Of a stretch of DNA of 64,000 nucleotides, positions 8,479-19,636 are shown one piece after another (within the stretch, counting starts at the first letter, position 1; each line of letters opens with the position of its first letter). The DNA is taken from positions 25,138,227-25,202,226 of the forward strand of contig CM039120.1 in the NCBI GenBank assembly GCA_022036555.1, read 5' to 3'. Source of the DNA: Microstegium vimineum (taxonomy: Eukaryota; Streptophyta; Magnoliopsida; Poales; Poaceae). The notes beneath the pieces were generated by a model. It saw only the letters and a list, made by a program, of their open reading frames with translations. It was not told the origin of the DNA and made no database searches. Both the position numbers and the translations under genes were made by a program.

Positions 8479-11060
8479 CGATGTAGTGAGGACTACACTG
8501 GAGGCTTCCAAGAGCGTTTTATGGTGGTTTGGTTCGATTCTGCGCGCACCCGCCGGTTGTAGCCCCCGAGGCCTTAGGAGGGAGATTTTTCCTCCTAAGG
8601 GCTTATTCGGAAGACTTCTACAGTGCTTGACCCTTCGCTTCCTCCACGAGGCGGAGGGAGAGAGAGAGCTGCTCCGCGCGTCAGGGCCAGACCTCCGGTC
8701 GCACGCCAGCCCTGGCACGGGTGGCACTGTTGGCCTAGGGCTGACGCACCTTGAGATGACGAGTCGGCTCTGCGCCGTGCTGTCTTTCGGCCTGTACGGC
8801 CGATTGACCGGTCGAAGATTTGTTTGTCGGATTTCGGAGTCTGACTGCGCCCCCTTTCCCTGTAGCCCAAAAGCGGACGTGTCGTGTCTTTCCCGTTCGA
8901 GGAGTGGTGCCAGAGCACTGCTCGCTCTGCGGTCCAGACTCTGAACGGTGTGCCCTGAGTCCGCAGTCTGCTTGGCCATTTATAGCCTCGCTGCACGGCT
9001 GCGCCCCCTTAAAGTGGGTGCCGTCGGACAGTGCAATGTGGTTGGGCGGCGGGGCTAGCTTCACGGGCCGGTTGTCACGTGAGTGCCCTGGCGGGCTATA
9101 AATAGGGGCGGCCGCCTGTGGGAAGCACACATCCTCACAGTATGTTTTGCCCAAAGTTTCTTCCTCCGAGGTCCCGTCGGAGAGCCCTCCGAGCCACCCT
9201 AGCGGACGGCCTTTTGAGAGCAAAACCGGATTCAGAGAAAGTTCTGCGTAGGGGTGCACGTGTCCCCTTCCGCCTAGTGGCAGGATTGAGAGGAAGCTCT
9301 CTGCGAGATGCGCATAGCTTCCTCTTATCCTCACCTCTGGGCGGAAGAGGGGTGTCACATCCCCTGCACGAATCGCTCTCGGAGGGCGGAAGGTGTGGAG
9401 TCCGCCTTTTGGTTGGATCCTTTTCTCCGCCTCCAGGGAGCGATGGCGTGCTTCCCCCCAACAGAGGGCAGTCAAGGATGTGTCCACTGGAAAAGTCATG
9501 GCAGCTTTTGCGTGACTCCAGGGGTGGGCCTACCCTTGACTGCTGGTTGATGGTGATGCCGCTGTCCGCGAGATATGCGGGCTCGGAGACGCCGATGTTC
9601 GGCGAGCTCGGAGCTGCTCGTCGGCGGTGGCATCGCCTACGGAGGAGCTGGGGCGACTTAGCTTCTAAGTGCCCAACAAACTCCGGAGGGGGGAACGACC
9701 TGGGGCTTCCAGAAGACGAGGCGGCTGGGTGTTCTCCTATAGCTGCAACCGGCCTGGTCTAGGTGACCCCTGGGTCGTAGCGCCGTCGTCCGAGGTGGCC
9801 TTGTATTTCAGGTGGATGCTTCCCGAGCCCCGCGGTTGGGTTGCATGTCCTGTACACATAGGCGCGTCGGGCGGTGGTGCGTTCTTTAGCGCGGGTGCCC
9901 CTTAGGCACCCTTAGCTTTTGGCCGTTTGGCCTGGGATTTCCCTTCAGTCCACCTTGTAAACGTTTTCGTGTTTTTTGGTGTCTGATGATTGGGCTTATC
10001 CCCCGTGGCTCTTAGAGAGCGTGTAACCCCTGCAAGGATCAGAATTCATGTATTTGAAATAATAAAGAGATGTTCTATGTTTACCTTTGTGGGCCTCTAA
10101 TGAGCGAGGCGTAGTACGTTGTTTTTCCCGCTCCGTTCCCCAGTTGCTGAACCGGTAGGAGGGGCGCGGCGGCAGCCCCCGAGTCTTCGCTCGGCGCGAA
10201 GAAATTGTCTTGGGTCGGCACGTCTTTTCGTGTGTTCCCCGCGCATCTCTCCGCGAGAAGGGGGAATGTGAGCCGGTCCATGCTGTCCTCGAATCGGACG
10301 AACCATGGATGCTCGTTGAGGTAATAACGGGAAAATTTGAGTGGGGTGCTCGATTCCCGTTCGATGGGGTCCCGGCTGGTGGCCCATGTCGTGGCTCACC
10401 CCAAATCGGTTTCATATAGTAGCCGGGTCCATTCGATGGGTCCCGGGGGCCTGTTGCCTTTCTTCGGTAGGAATACCACGAACCAATCATCCGTGAAGAC
10501 GGACTCAAATACGAAATCTGGGAATTAGACCTTGGCGTCCGATCGCCAGGCTAACGACCGCTAGTGTGTACATTCCCTATTCGCCCCTCGCTCTGTTGTC
10601 CTGAGGCGACCGTTTCGAACCCCGCTGGGCCGGCCTTCGTACCCCTGGACCGTAATGGGCCGTCGGGGCGTCTATAGCCCTTATCCCTTTTGGCTTACCT
10701 GGGCCCATGGGCCGTCGCCGTTTGTTGCGCCACGTGCGTGTACCTCCGACCTCGGCGTGAGTCGGCCGAGTCGGGGGCTCTCCCGAGACGCGCTCGTGAG
10801 GCGCGGGCCCGGGCCGGGGACGCGTGGGCGAAATTTGTGCGCACGGCACGGTAGGCCTGGGGTAGATCCTGCAATGATGAATACAGGATACGAATCGGAA
10901 CAAGGGAAAAAAGGCAACTGGTGTCAGTTACCTACCGTTACGCGCGGCTCCCGGTATTGCAGCGTACAGTGGAGTGGATCGTGACCGAGCGGCCGCATTT
11001 AATGCGACTCGGGTCATGGGGTCGTGCTCGTGGAGGGCCGTGGACGCGTCACTCCACCTT
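8479..11060. other. Long 3' internal region of the Tat-like element
   Basis: GC-rich DNA between the antisense gene and the 3' LTR, without a recognised protein on either strand. It has many open frames (up to 254 codons on the minus strand at 8735-9499 and 214 on the plus at 9118-9762), which GC richness alone explains. The phrases agcccccgag and gcccccgag recur (8466, 8562, 10174) like duplicated polypurine-tract copies. A plus-strand TATA box at 9096 and an AATAAA near 10060 could bound a transcript. Confidence 0.5.
9090..9135 (+). promoter_or_regulatory. TATA-type promoter on the antisense strand
   Basis: CTATAAATAGGGG at 9096-9108 is a strong plant TATA box, with a TCCTCACAG-type start context about 30 bp downstream. 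It faces away from the 3' LTR, that is, antisense to the element's own transcript. No clear ORF follows. AATAAAG near 10060 might end such a transcript. Confidence 0.45.
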
Positions 11061-11064
11061 CCAG

Positions 11065-11110
11065 CCCCTCATATATATCCGTACGCCGCGTCGCCGCCCG
11101 GGAGTCTGCA
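11065..11110 (+). promoter_or_regulatory. Promoter of the antisense gene
   Basis: CTCATATATATCCG at about 11069-11082 lies about 160 bp before the ATG at 11241 of the antisense gene. The spacing suits a TATA box plus a 5' leader of about 130 bp. Confidence 0.5.
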
Positions 11111-11240
11111 GTGTTCGGCCTTTTTTCGCCGCTTCGTCTTGTTCGCGCCGAATTCTCTGAAGCTTGGGTTCGCGTCGTAGTGCGTTCGTCTTAGCCACTC
11201 CTTGCCCCGCGCCGCGTGCCTCTTCCCGGGTGGATTTCTG

Positions 11241-14200
11241 ATGGCCGGAGTACCTCCGGAGAAGAGCTGGCCCCGATGTGAGGCTGAGTAGGAGCGAGCG
11301 CTTGCGTTGGTGGATGCGGGGATGCTGGGCCTGGAGCTCTCTGCCGACAACGACGCCGAATGGATCATCCTCACCGGTGTCGAGAGGCCAGACCCGTCGG
11401 GCGGGTACGTGGTCTCTTTCCTGCCGTTCCACGAGCGCGACTTTGGGACGTCGCCATCTCGCTTCTTCCGGGGGATCCTTCACCACTACGGGATTGAGGT
11501 TCAGAACCTCAATCCCAACTCCGTCCTCCACCTCGCGGCTATGTCGGAGGGGATGCTGGCGACGGAGCCGGAGTTCAACTTGTGGAGGTTCTTCTTCAAG
11601 GCGACGGCATTCATCCTTCATTCCGGAGGGGTGAGACGGGTTCCGTCGAGCGGAGGGTGCGCCATCAGTCTCCGTTCCTCCAACTCCCACCTTTACATGC
11701 CGGCGCGGACGAGCTTGTCCAACCGGGGATGGCACTCAAAGTGGTTTTACATTCGGAAACACCCCGAGGCGCCACTGCCAGAGTACACGGACCGGCGTTT
11801 TGCCGAAGAGCTTCCCAGCTGGAACGACGACCTGACCCCAGAGGAACTTGCGGGGATAGCGCCCTACATTCGGAGCTTGGGGCGGCTCCGTGACGCGGAG
11901 CTGAACCTTTCGGGTGTCGTCGCACAATTCCTGCAGCGTCGGGTGCTCCCGCTCATGGCGCGGGTGCGTGCGCTGCACGACATGGTTCCGGGGGCGTCGC
12001 GTGAGGGATCCGCCATGGCAGAGGTGGATCTAGAGCTCGCGGACGCGGTCGAAGTCGCCCGGAGGCTGCTCGGTGACGCCCTGGATGAGGATGGTGCTTA
12101 CCGTTATCCTCCAATGCGCCCTGACCTCAACTTCATCGAGTTGGTGAGTCGAGACCGTGATGTAGTGTCCTTTCTCCGTACTCCCTTTATTTGGTGGTGA
12201 CGACTTCGTATTGTTCGTCCTTTTTCTGCAGGGCCCCTCTCGAGAGCTCGCCACGTGCCCGCACCTCTTCCTGCTCCGCCGGTGCTCGGTGTGGCGGAGC
12301 TGGATTGGGAGGCCCTCGAGGAGGATGATGATGACGACGAGGACAGGCGCCCTCTATCGGAGGTGGTCCCTGCACTCCGAACGACGGGGCTGGTGCGTCA
12401 GCCGGTCACGGCCGCGACCACTGTGGTGGCGTCGGTGAGAGTGCTCGGCGCGCATCTGGCCCATGGTAGTTCTAGGGGCGGTGCTGCCGGCGACACTCCA
12501 TCCAGTCCTCTTCCCGTCCCGCCGGTGGGAGGCGGAACGGAGCGGCGGCCCGGGATTCTCGAGCCGTGGCGCAATGGAGACGATGCGGAAGCGCGGCCGT
12601 GTCTTCTCCCCGCGGTAAGTCTGCGCCGCGCTAAGATCTTTTCCGCTTTATCAACGTGGTACGATTGTCTGTGGCGTTAACGCGGGATGGAACTTGCAGG
12701 ACCGCCGGGAGCCCCAACCATGAAGGCTGGAAGAAATTGCGCCGGGAGACGCCCCTGGTTGGTCAGGGGCGGAGCGCTGCAGCCTTGGGCGCGGGTTCGA
12801 CGGACGACACCAGGGGCGGGAGTGGCCCGACCCTGAACCGTGTCGCCGCGATTGGCGTAGCGTCACGGGCGCCTGCTGGTGCTGGGCCCGCGGCTGCTGT
12901 GCCGTTCCTCCCCCCCCCCCCCCCCCCCCCCGCCCCCGGAAGTGGTAGTCGTCGACGATTCCGGGGAGGAGGGTGGCCTGGATGCTGCCGTGGTCGTGGA
13001 CGTCCGGGAAGCCCAGCCGGACGCGACGCTGGGGGAGGTAGCGGCGACTACCGGCGTGGGGGAAGACAGGCGCCTGGGCGGTCCCCCTCCCCGCGGCGGA
13101 TTGCCTCGTAGAGCGTTGATCCCCATGTCGTTTACGGAGGAGTTGGCGTCCGCGCGTGCATCGAAGGTCGTTCTCCCTCAGTCCGGTGCGGCCTCGTCGG
13201 GCGAGGCGAGCGGCGCCGGAGGAGGGATCACTTCTGAGACCCTAAGTGGGCTTGGCGCCGACCGTCATGGCTTCGGGGATGCTGACCCGGTCGCGTGGGT
13301 CAACCGGGAGAATCCGAGGGAAACAGTGTTCGCGCTGGACGATCGGCGCGAACTCCGGCACTGGCAACTTGTTGCGGGCTCTCGCCAGGAACACGGTCGC
13401 CGCGTGGCGCGCGCGGTGGGGGAGCTCCAGAGATCGGTTGCTTCGCTTAACGACGACCTCTCTTACCACGGCGATGTGAGGGGCCATCTGAATGTAAGCG
13501 TCGTTCCTTCTGCATCGATTGACCTTCTGACCTCCTTTTCACGCAGATATAGATGGCGACGAGCGCCGATAAGTCCAAATTCCTCCGCCGCGAGGTTGGG
13601 GGATGGGATCCCGAGTCGTGGATGGAAGCCAGGGACTCAGACGTGGATGAGGTCCTCCTGACCACTCGCGCCCGAGTCATCGAGTTGGAGGAGCAGTTGA
13701 GGGCCTCGGCGACGAGGGAAGAAGAAGCCAGGGCGTCGGCGCACCGGAACGCGACCGACGTCGAGCGAGTCGAACGGGAGGATATCCGCAAGATGCTGGC
13801 GGACGAATGCGCGGCGCATCGGGCCGACATCGAGCGTCTGACGACTGAGCGCGACATCGGGCCGTCTCGGCGCGGAACTCCATGGGGGAGGAGCACGACG
13901 CCATGCGACGCCAGCGTGACGTCAGTTGTCAGGATCGAGACGATGCCACGGCCCGCTTCGAGCATCTGTCCAATCAGGCGCGCGAGCGCAGCGCTGATGC
14001 CGATCGGAGGACTCTGGAGTTCTCCACCCGGGTCGGTGAGTTGACGGCGGTGGCCTCACAGCTTCGCGCAGCGGTCACCGGTCTAGAGGGAGAGAACATA
14101 GGTATGTCTTCTCTATCTGTCCGTTTGTCCACCCGGGTCGGTGAGTTGAGGACTGTGAAGTTTGTGTTTTAAGGGTTGAAGTCCTCCTTTCATGTCACCC

Positions 14201-14508
14201 CAGGGTTACAGGCCGGCGCACAGGAGGCGCAGGCGCTGCGTGAGGCAGTGCACGAGGTGTGCGACCTCTTCGGCGTGCAAGCTGTCGAGGGTGGTCCGGC
14301 AGCGGCCAGAACTCGCGTCGGCCTGCTGTGGGAGCGGGGCCAAGCGCGGATCCGGGAGGCACTGCGCATCGGGGTCCACCGCACGATGTCGATCGCCGCC
14401 TGCCTCTACGAGGACCTGCTCGATCGGATCGAGGCCGACGCGGAGGAGCCAGCGGCGGTCCTGGCCGCCAAGCTTGACGACAAGGTGTTCCCACCGCCGG
14501 AAGAATGA
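11241..14508 (+). pseudogene. Antisense, intron-bearing gene ('putative gypsy-type transposon' protein) inside the Tat element
   Basis: Five exons can be drawn on the plus strand, opposite to gag: 11241-12143, 12232-12615, 12700-13493, 13547-14101 and 14204-14508, each intron having GT and AG ends. Exon 1 (about 300 codons) has YVVSFLPFHERDFG and FFRGILHHYGIEVQNLNPN, hallmarks of the grass 'putative gypsy type transposon domain'. Exons 2-3 give an acidic stretch (LEEDDDDDED), a basic KRGR patch and a poly-Pro run from C22. Exons 4-5 give a long heptad-like coiled coil (RARVIELEEQLRA..) and end EAQALREAVHEVCDLFG..EE. The last junction is in phase (ENI-G-LQAG). Decay: an in-frame TAG at 11289, a frameshift near 13860, a phase mismatch at exon 1-2 and a TAG at the start of exon 4. 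Function unknown. Introns survive copying because the genomic RNA reads the other strand, where the sites are not splice signals. Confidence 0.7.
12910..12931. repeat. C22 homopolymer
   Basis: Twenty-two C in a row inside exon 3 of the antisense gene, read as poly-Pro. Runs like this slip easily in replication and sequencing, so the reading frame across it is uncertain. Confidence 0.9.
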
Positions 14509-15102
14509 CCCTGCGTGGTCAGAGATCAGGGCCGAGGGCCCTTGTAACAAAACAATTTAAATTATCTCGTGATGTGCCCCCCTGAGGGGGCTTAAGACAA
14601 CTTTAATAGCTCCTTAATGAGCTTTTTTTATGTTTGTTTGCTTGTTGAATTTTGTATTTGCTTTTTTGCTTGGACTACTTGCCCGATTTTCCGTGGAAGA
14701 GTTTTAATCTGTTCGGACAGGCAGTTGGGTGGAGGCACTTGGCTCCGGAGAGCCGGAGTACCTCGCGGCCCTTTGGCATGGTCCGTTGAGATTTCTTCTC
14801 TTGGTGCCGGAAATCCGACTTTCGCTTAGCAGATCAGCAAAACGATTTTTTAAACGAAAAAGTTTTTGGATTGAAAGACAGGGGGTGACCCCCTTCCCAG
14901 CCCCCGAGCGAGGTGTGTTCTGGCGCGCGCCGAGATTACACCTTGCTAAGTGGTTGGTCCGAGGGTTCCCGCGTTTTTATTCCTCGAACTTTTTGCTCTT
15001 AAGAGAGGTTACATGCATATGTACATGATGACAAATATACTAGATAATAGTGAAGAAGGCGACATAGCTGTTGGTGTTGTGGGCGTCCGAGCTCTTCGCG
15101 CT
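14509..15102. other. 3' flank of the antisense gene and end of the protease region
   Basis: No gene. A T-rich plus-strand stretch at 14590-14690 (gagcttttttta) could hold the 3' end of the antisense transcript. The reverse transcriptase that normally follows protease in gypsy elements is not found here on the minus strand. Confidence 0.4.
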
Positions 15103-15775
15103 CTAGGGGTCGGCGTCCATCTTGTCAGCGGCTTCGATCGCCGCCACCAGCTCCTCACTGCGTACTTCGGCCATGGCGTTTTCGCAGTAGTCCACCTCGC
15201 ACTGGTATGCCAACTTGACGTCGGAGGAGACTGTGATGATGCCGAACGGCCCCGGCATCTTGAGCTTCAGGTAACTGTAGTTTGGGACGGCCATGAACTT
15301 CGCGTAGCACGACCTTCCCAAAACGGCGTGGTAGGTCCCACGATATGCCACGACCTCGAAGGTAAGGTACTCGGTCCGGAAGTTGTCCGGCTCCCCCGAA
15401 CGTGACGGGCAGGTCGGTCTGCCCCAGAGGTATCGTTTGCCTTCCGGGAATGATCCCTTGAAAGGGAGCCCCCGAGGGTCGGAGCTTTTCGCTACGTAGG
15501 CCGAGGGCCTCGAGGGCGTTGTAGTACATGATGTTGAGGCTGCTGCCCCCGTCCATCAGTACTTTGGTGAAGCGCACGCTCCCTATGATCGGATCCACGA
15601 CGAGTGGATAACGGCCCGGGTGAAGAACGTGGCTCGGATGGTCTTCTCGACCGAACGTGATGTCGGGTTCCGACCAGTCGAGGTATGCCGGCGTTGCCGG
15701 GGCGACTGCGAAGACCTCGCGCCGCTCCTTCTGCCGGCGCTTGCAGCTATAGGCCTCCGGTCCTCCGAAGATCAT
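15103..15775 (-). pseudogene. Tat-like gypsy protease
   Basis: The minus-strand frame from 15775 encodes IFGGPEAYSCKRRQKERREV, the usual lead-in to the protease in this lineage, then VLMDGGSSLNIMY, the aspartic-protease active-site loop with DGGS in place of D-T/S-G. A frameshift near 15395 moves the rest to another frame (15351-15103: YHAVLGRSCYAKFMAVPNYS..), which ends KMDADP and stops. The protease would release Gag and Pol products in the particle. The protein ends where pol should begin, so the pol loss may be an ancestral feature of the family and not simple truncation. Confidence 0.75.
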
Positions 15776-17661
15776 GAGGCACTTTTTGACGTGAGGGTAA
15801 GAATCTTCGCGACCCCCATCCCTGTCCTGGCCTTCTGACTCCTTCGGCTCGTCCTGGCCATCATTTCACACTGTTGGAGTGTGTGTTTGACCGGTCCGTT
15901 GTGATACGGGCACGGCTTTATGAGCATGTCGTCAAACTTGCCCACCTTCTTCCCGCCCTGGGGACGGGGAGGCTTGCGGTCCGCCGCTGCGACTACGTTG
16001 TCGCCGCCGCCACGCTGCGGCTTGCCTCTCCTTTTGTTCCTATTCTGAGCGCGGCTCGAGCCACCTTCGCCGGCGGTCTCGACTTCCTTGCCCTTTCCCT
16101 TGTCTGGGTGGAAAATCGCACCGACCGCCTCCTCTCCCGACGCATAGCTAGTGGCGATGTCGAGGAGTCGCTCGGTGGTGCGTGGGTTGCTGCGGCCCAG
16201 CTCGTGGACCAGGTTTTTGCAGGTGGTACCTGCGAGGAAAGCCCCGACCACGTCCGCGTCAGCCGCGGTCAGGAGCTTTGTGCATTGCTGGGAGAAGCGG
16301 CAGATGTATTCCCAGAGGGATTCGTCCGACTTCTGCCTGCAGCTGCGAAGATCCCAGGGATTCCCTGGGCGCGTGTAGGTGCCTTGGAAATTCCCGACAA
16401 AATCCTGTCGTAGGGATTCCCACCCATCAATGGTGTTAGGAGGCAAGTGCTCGAGCCACGTGCGGGTCGAGTCCGAAAGGTGGAGAGGCAGGTTGCGGAT
16501 GAAGTCGTCATCGTCCGCGCCGCTGACCTGACACGCAAGGCGGTAGTCGTCGAGCCAGAGCCCGGGGTTCGTTTCTCCGGAGTACCGGACGACGTTTGTT
16601 GGTTGTCGGAAAGGGTGCGGGAACGGCGCGCGCCGGATGTGGCGGATAAATGCCAGGGGACCCGGGGGCTCCGGCGTGGGAGGTCGGTCCTTGTCGTTGT
16701 CGTACCGACCGCCACGTCGGACGTGGTAACCTCGGCTTGCGCCGTCCTGCTTGGCGTGCTTACGCGCGTTGAGCGTGTCGCGCACGTCGCGCTTCTCGCC
16801 TACGCGAGCGTGCACCGTCGGGCGCCGGTGTTCGGCCGGGTCGGGATCCAGGTGGACCGACCCCTCACGGTCGTTAGGAGCCACACCGGCCGGGGGGGCG
16901 GCACTGAGCCCGCGTCTTCGCGAAGCGAAGCTCTCGGCCTGTTGTTCCGCGGCCCGTTCCAGGAGGGTTTTCAGTTCGTCGTGGGCGAGCTTGCCATCTG
17001 GAGCATCTAGGATCGGGAGGTTGCGGAGTAACATCCTTGCTGCCGCGATGTTTTGGCTTGCTCGCGTGAACTGCGGCGTGCCATGCTCATCGTTAATGAT
17101 GCGGTGGTATACTGCCCGGGCCTGCCTGCGGGCGCGAGGCTCTGCGGCGTCCCTGGCGGCTTCACGCTCAAGCTTCTCACGCTCAAACGTCACCCTCCGC
17201 TGGCGCTCCGCGAGCTGCTGCTCCACGTTGTGGAGGTCGCGAAGCTGCTGCTGCCAGGCCTCCGAGGACTGCGGATCGGGCCGTTGGTGAGGTACCGGAA
17301 CACCTGTCTGGTCCTCGGGCGTGTGGTTGCCGTCACCGTCTTCGTCCTCCTCGTTGACGTGGGTGGGGTCGACCGCTACCGCGGGTGGCGATGCGTGGCA
17401 CATGAAACACTCGCGGTCGTGGTCTTCGCTGGGACCGCTCGAGTCGGTGTCGAGCAGATAATCGCTGGCCTGGAGGAAGCCGCGTAGTGCCTCCTGATCC
17501 TCCAGACCGTGGAAGTCCAGGGGGTCGTCGCTCCCAAGGCTCGAGTCGGCGTAAGACGCGGCCTCGGGGCTCGAGGGAAGATCGGAGGTGGAACGAGAGT
17601 GGTGGGACGCGAGTCCCACGCGTTTTCCTTTTGCTAGGTCTGCGCGGAACCACGCGGCCAC
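15772..17661 (-). CDS. Tat-like gypsy Gag
   Basis: 629 codons open from ATG 17661. The N-terminal third is acidic and Ser/Pro-rich. Residues about 145-185 (WQQQLRDLHNVEQQLAERQR..) form a coiled coil. Residues about 365-470 carry the retrotransposon gag core, with VVRYSGETNPGLWLDDYRLA and WEYICRFSQQC. The C-terminal basic region is followed by a knuckle-like C-x3-H-x6-H-x3-C stretch near residues 590-605 (CPYHNGP..C). It would form the virus-like particle. A frameshift near 15860 separates it from the protease, which overlaps by 4 bp. The frame is otherwise intact. Confidence 0.85.
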   Translation of the reverse strand: MAAWFRADLAKGKRVGLASHHSRSTSDLPSSPEAASYADSSLGSDDPLDFHGLEDQEALRGFLQASDYLLDTDSSGPSEDHDRECFMCHASPPAVAVDPTHVNEEDEDGDGNHTPEDQTGVPVPHQRPDPQSSEAWQQQLRDLHNVEQQLAERQRRVTFEREKLEREAARDAAEPRARRQARAVYHRIINDEHGTPQFTRASQNIAAARMLLRNLPILDAPDGKLAHDELKTLLERAAEQQAESFASRRRGLSAAPPAGVAPNDREGSVHLDPDPAEHRRPTVHARVGEKRDVRDTLNARKHAKQDGASRGYHVRRGGRYDNDKDRPPTPEPPGPLAFIRHIRRAPFPHPFRQPTNVVRYSGETNPGLWLDDYRLACQVSGADDDDFIRNLPLHLSDSTRTWLEHLPPNTIDGWESLRQDFVGNFQGTYTRPGNPWDLRSCRQKSDESLWEYICRFSQQCTKLLTAADADVVGAFLAGTTCKNLVHELGRSNPRTTERLLDIATSYASGEEAVGAIFHPDKGKGKEVETAGEGGSSRAQNRNKRRGKPQRGGGDNVVAAADRKPPRPQGGKKVGKFDDMLIKPCPYHNGPVKHTLQQCEMMARTSRRSQKARTGMGVAKILTLTSKSAS

Positions 17662-18089
17662 CGTCTCCGCGTATGACGTGGCTGCGCTTCCGAGACGGGC
17701 ATTTCGTCGCGCCCGAGGGAGAGCGGCTGTCCTCCCGCGAGCTGTGTCGTCACGTTGGCGAACGCAAAATAGAGGTTGTGCAGAGATTCCCGAGTCGGCT
17801 GGGTCCCATGAGCATGTCGAGCTGGCGCTCCAACTGAGGATAATTGGCCCGCGGGACGGCCGCCCCGCGAGCGGTTTGTTCCCCGGAGGGAGACAGATGA
17901 AGGTGGGCCATGGAAGCGGCGATGGCGTCCATGGCTACCTCAGGAGATGTCGTAGGGCGACGGAGAGCCAGGTCGGCGTCCTGCCCGTGACACTGGAAAT
18001 CCAGGCTACCAAAACGAATGATGGTGCCCGGAGCGAAACGAACGTGGCGATCAGCCATCCGAAACTCGAAAATACGGGTGACACGCAAA

Positions 18090-18112
18090 GTCCCCCTACC
18101 TGGCGCGCCAAC
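18090..18112 (-). promoter_or_regulatory. Primer-binding site of the Tat-like element
   Basis: Directly after the inner edge of the 5' LTR the minus strand reads TTGGCGCGCCAGGTAGGGG, the primer-site sequence widespread in Tat-type grass elements. It sets the element's orientation and the LTR edge at 18113. Confidence 0.75.
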
Positions 18113-18989
18113 TGTCGGTGTCTAAAATGGCGGGGTCTAGACGGCCAACGAGTAAATTTCTAAACGTGTCGAAGTTCGGATGGCTACGCTCGGAGAACAC
18201 GGAGGTTTATACTGGTTCGGGCACGAACGCCCTACGTCCAGTGTGTTGCGGGAGCTCGTAGGGGGGAGCTACAAGCTTTGGTGAGAGAGGAGAGGTTGTC
18301 CCCAGGTCTCGTGCGTATGAGGTTCTTGGTTCTGGTGAGTGCTCGCGTGTGTGCGAGTTTGAGGGTGTGTGAATGAATGTTGGAATGTCGAGAGAGCGAG
18401 ATTGGGGGTCCATTCCCTCCCTTTATACGTAGGGAGAGATGTAGGAGTACAGTAGAGAGGGGGAGTGACGTGGGACCGGCTTGTGCTGCTGCCGAAGGAA
18501 GCCTTTGTCTTCATCCTGTCTTCCTTCCTGAGGAAGATTGCGCCAGTAGACGCATGTCCGAGTGCTGTTCGTCCTTGTCGAGCTGTAGCCACACGCCTTG
18601 TGATCGGGAATCCTGTTGTTCCCCTTTCCGGGTATGGGCGCAGGTTGGTCGCACAGGACCAGGCACCCCCGCGTTCCGTCATACAGGACTTGATGACGCC
18701 CCAATCCCTGTTGGGGTGTCCGTCGGAGACATGGCGTGGATATCACGCGCAGAAGTCGTCGGTTAGGCAGCACAGGACCCTGTACCGCAGGGTGAACAGA
18801 AGTCGGCATGGTGGCGTACTGTGGACCCCATCCCTAAGGACGGAGCGTACTGTGGACCTTTCGACTATGTGGGCTAGGGCGCCCCAGGCTGTGTATGGCA
18901 ATGAGACCTCCGAGGGCGAGGGTCGTCACGGATGACGTTTGCCGGGCTCGGACGGGGCGGGAGAGCCCCTGAGGGTTGGCGGCGCCGCG
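18113..18989 (-). repeat. 5' LTR of the Tat-like element, inner part
   Basis: Matches 7282-8170 of the 3' LTR with small indels, then stops at gcgccgcg, where the CRM element is inserted. The missing part resumes at 28829. The duplicated bases are ccgcg (18985-18989 and 28824-28828). TATAAAGGG lies at about 18427-18419 on the minus strand. Confidence 0.95.
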
Positions 18990-19123
18990 TGATGAGGACA
19001 TCAACACAACAATACAATCTTCGACGGTTGTAGTCGAGCCGTGAACGTCATCTTCATCCACCAATCGAGTTATCCACTTTCTCTTATCGAAAGATCGGAC
19101 CGCGAACCCTATGGGTCGTCATA
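18990..19123 (+). repeat. Left LTR of the CRM element, internally deleted
   Basis: The first 31 bp match 25662-25692 and the remainder matches 28713-28823, so about 770 bp of the middle are missing relative to the right LTR. The promoter section is in the deleted part, so this copy could not start its own transcript. Confidence 0.85.
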
Positions 19124-19145
19124 AGTTGGTAATCAGAGCAAGGTT
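19124..19145 (+). promoter_or_regulatory. Primer-binding site of the CRM element
   Basis: TTGGTAATCAGAGCAAGG follows the LTR and differs by one extra A from the usual initiator-methionine tRNA site (TGGTATCAGAGC). Confidence 0.7.
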
Positions 19146-19636
19146 TATCGGTGAGACTTCCAATTCTTCGCAAAAAAAAATTTCCCATAGTCCAGAAAAG
19201 CCAAAAAAAAGTAATAGATTAGTTTTCCGTAATCCCATAAACCCGTTGAGCCTTTTTGCTAGTACTACTTAGTTAGGACTTGTTGAGTCGTCGGTTGCAT
19301 CAGTTGTGTTGAGTTGCTGGTTTTAGTTATAGTCCTTTAGAGTTTCGAGTTCTTATCACGTTCTAGTCCGAGTCTAAGTAGATTTCGTTGCTGTCAAGTT
19401 TGAGTCTGAGTTGATTTCACTAATCGAGTTCAAGTACTACCCTGGTATTCGCTGCTAGCAAGTTCGAGTCCGAGTTGTTTTCTATAATCAAGTTCGATTC
19501 GAGTTCGAGTTCTAGTTCTACCCGTATTCGCTGCTATAAACTCTGAGTCTGAGTTGTTTTCCATAGTTGAGTCCGAGTGCTACTCTGATATTTATTTCCA
19601 TGAGTCTGAAATCCTTTCGATACTCAAGTCTGAACC

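Noticed and set aside
8443..9762. Long open frames of 100-254 codons on both strands
   Set aside because: GC-rich composition opens several frames at once; none shows a domain, and they overlap each other on opposite strands.
15874..17487. Plus-strand frames of 140-190 codons opposite gag
   Set aside because: They are mirror frames of the real Gag coding sequence, with no motif of their own.
19567..19636. ATG 19567 as the true start of the RTE protein
   Set aside because: The 15-bp target duplication shows that the LINE begins at 19637; upstream codons are CRM leader.
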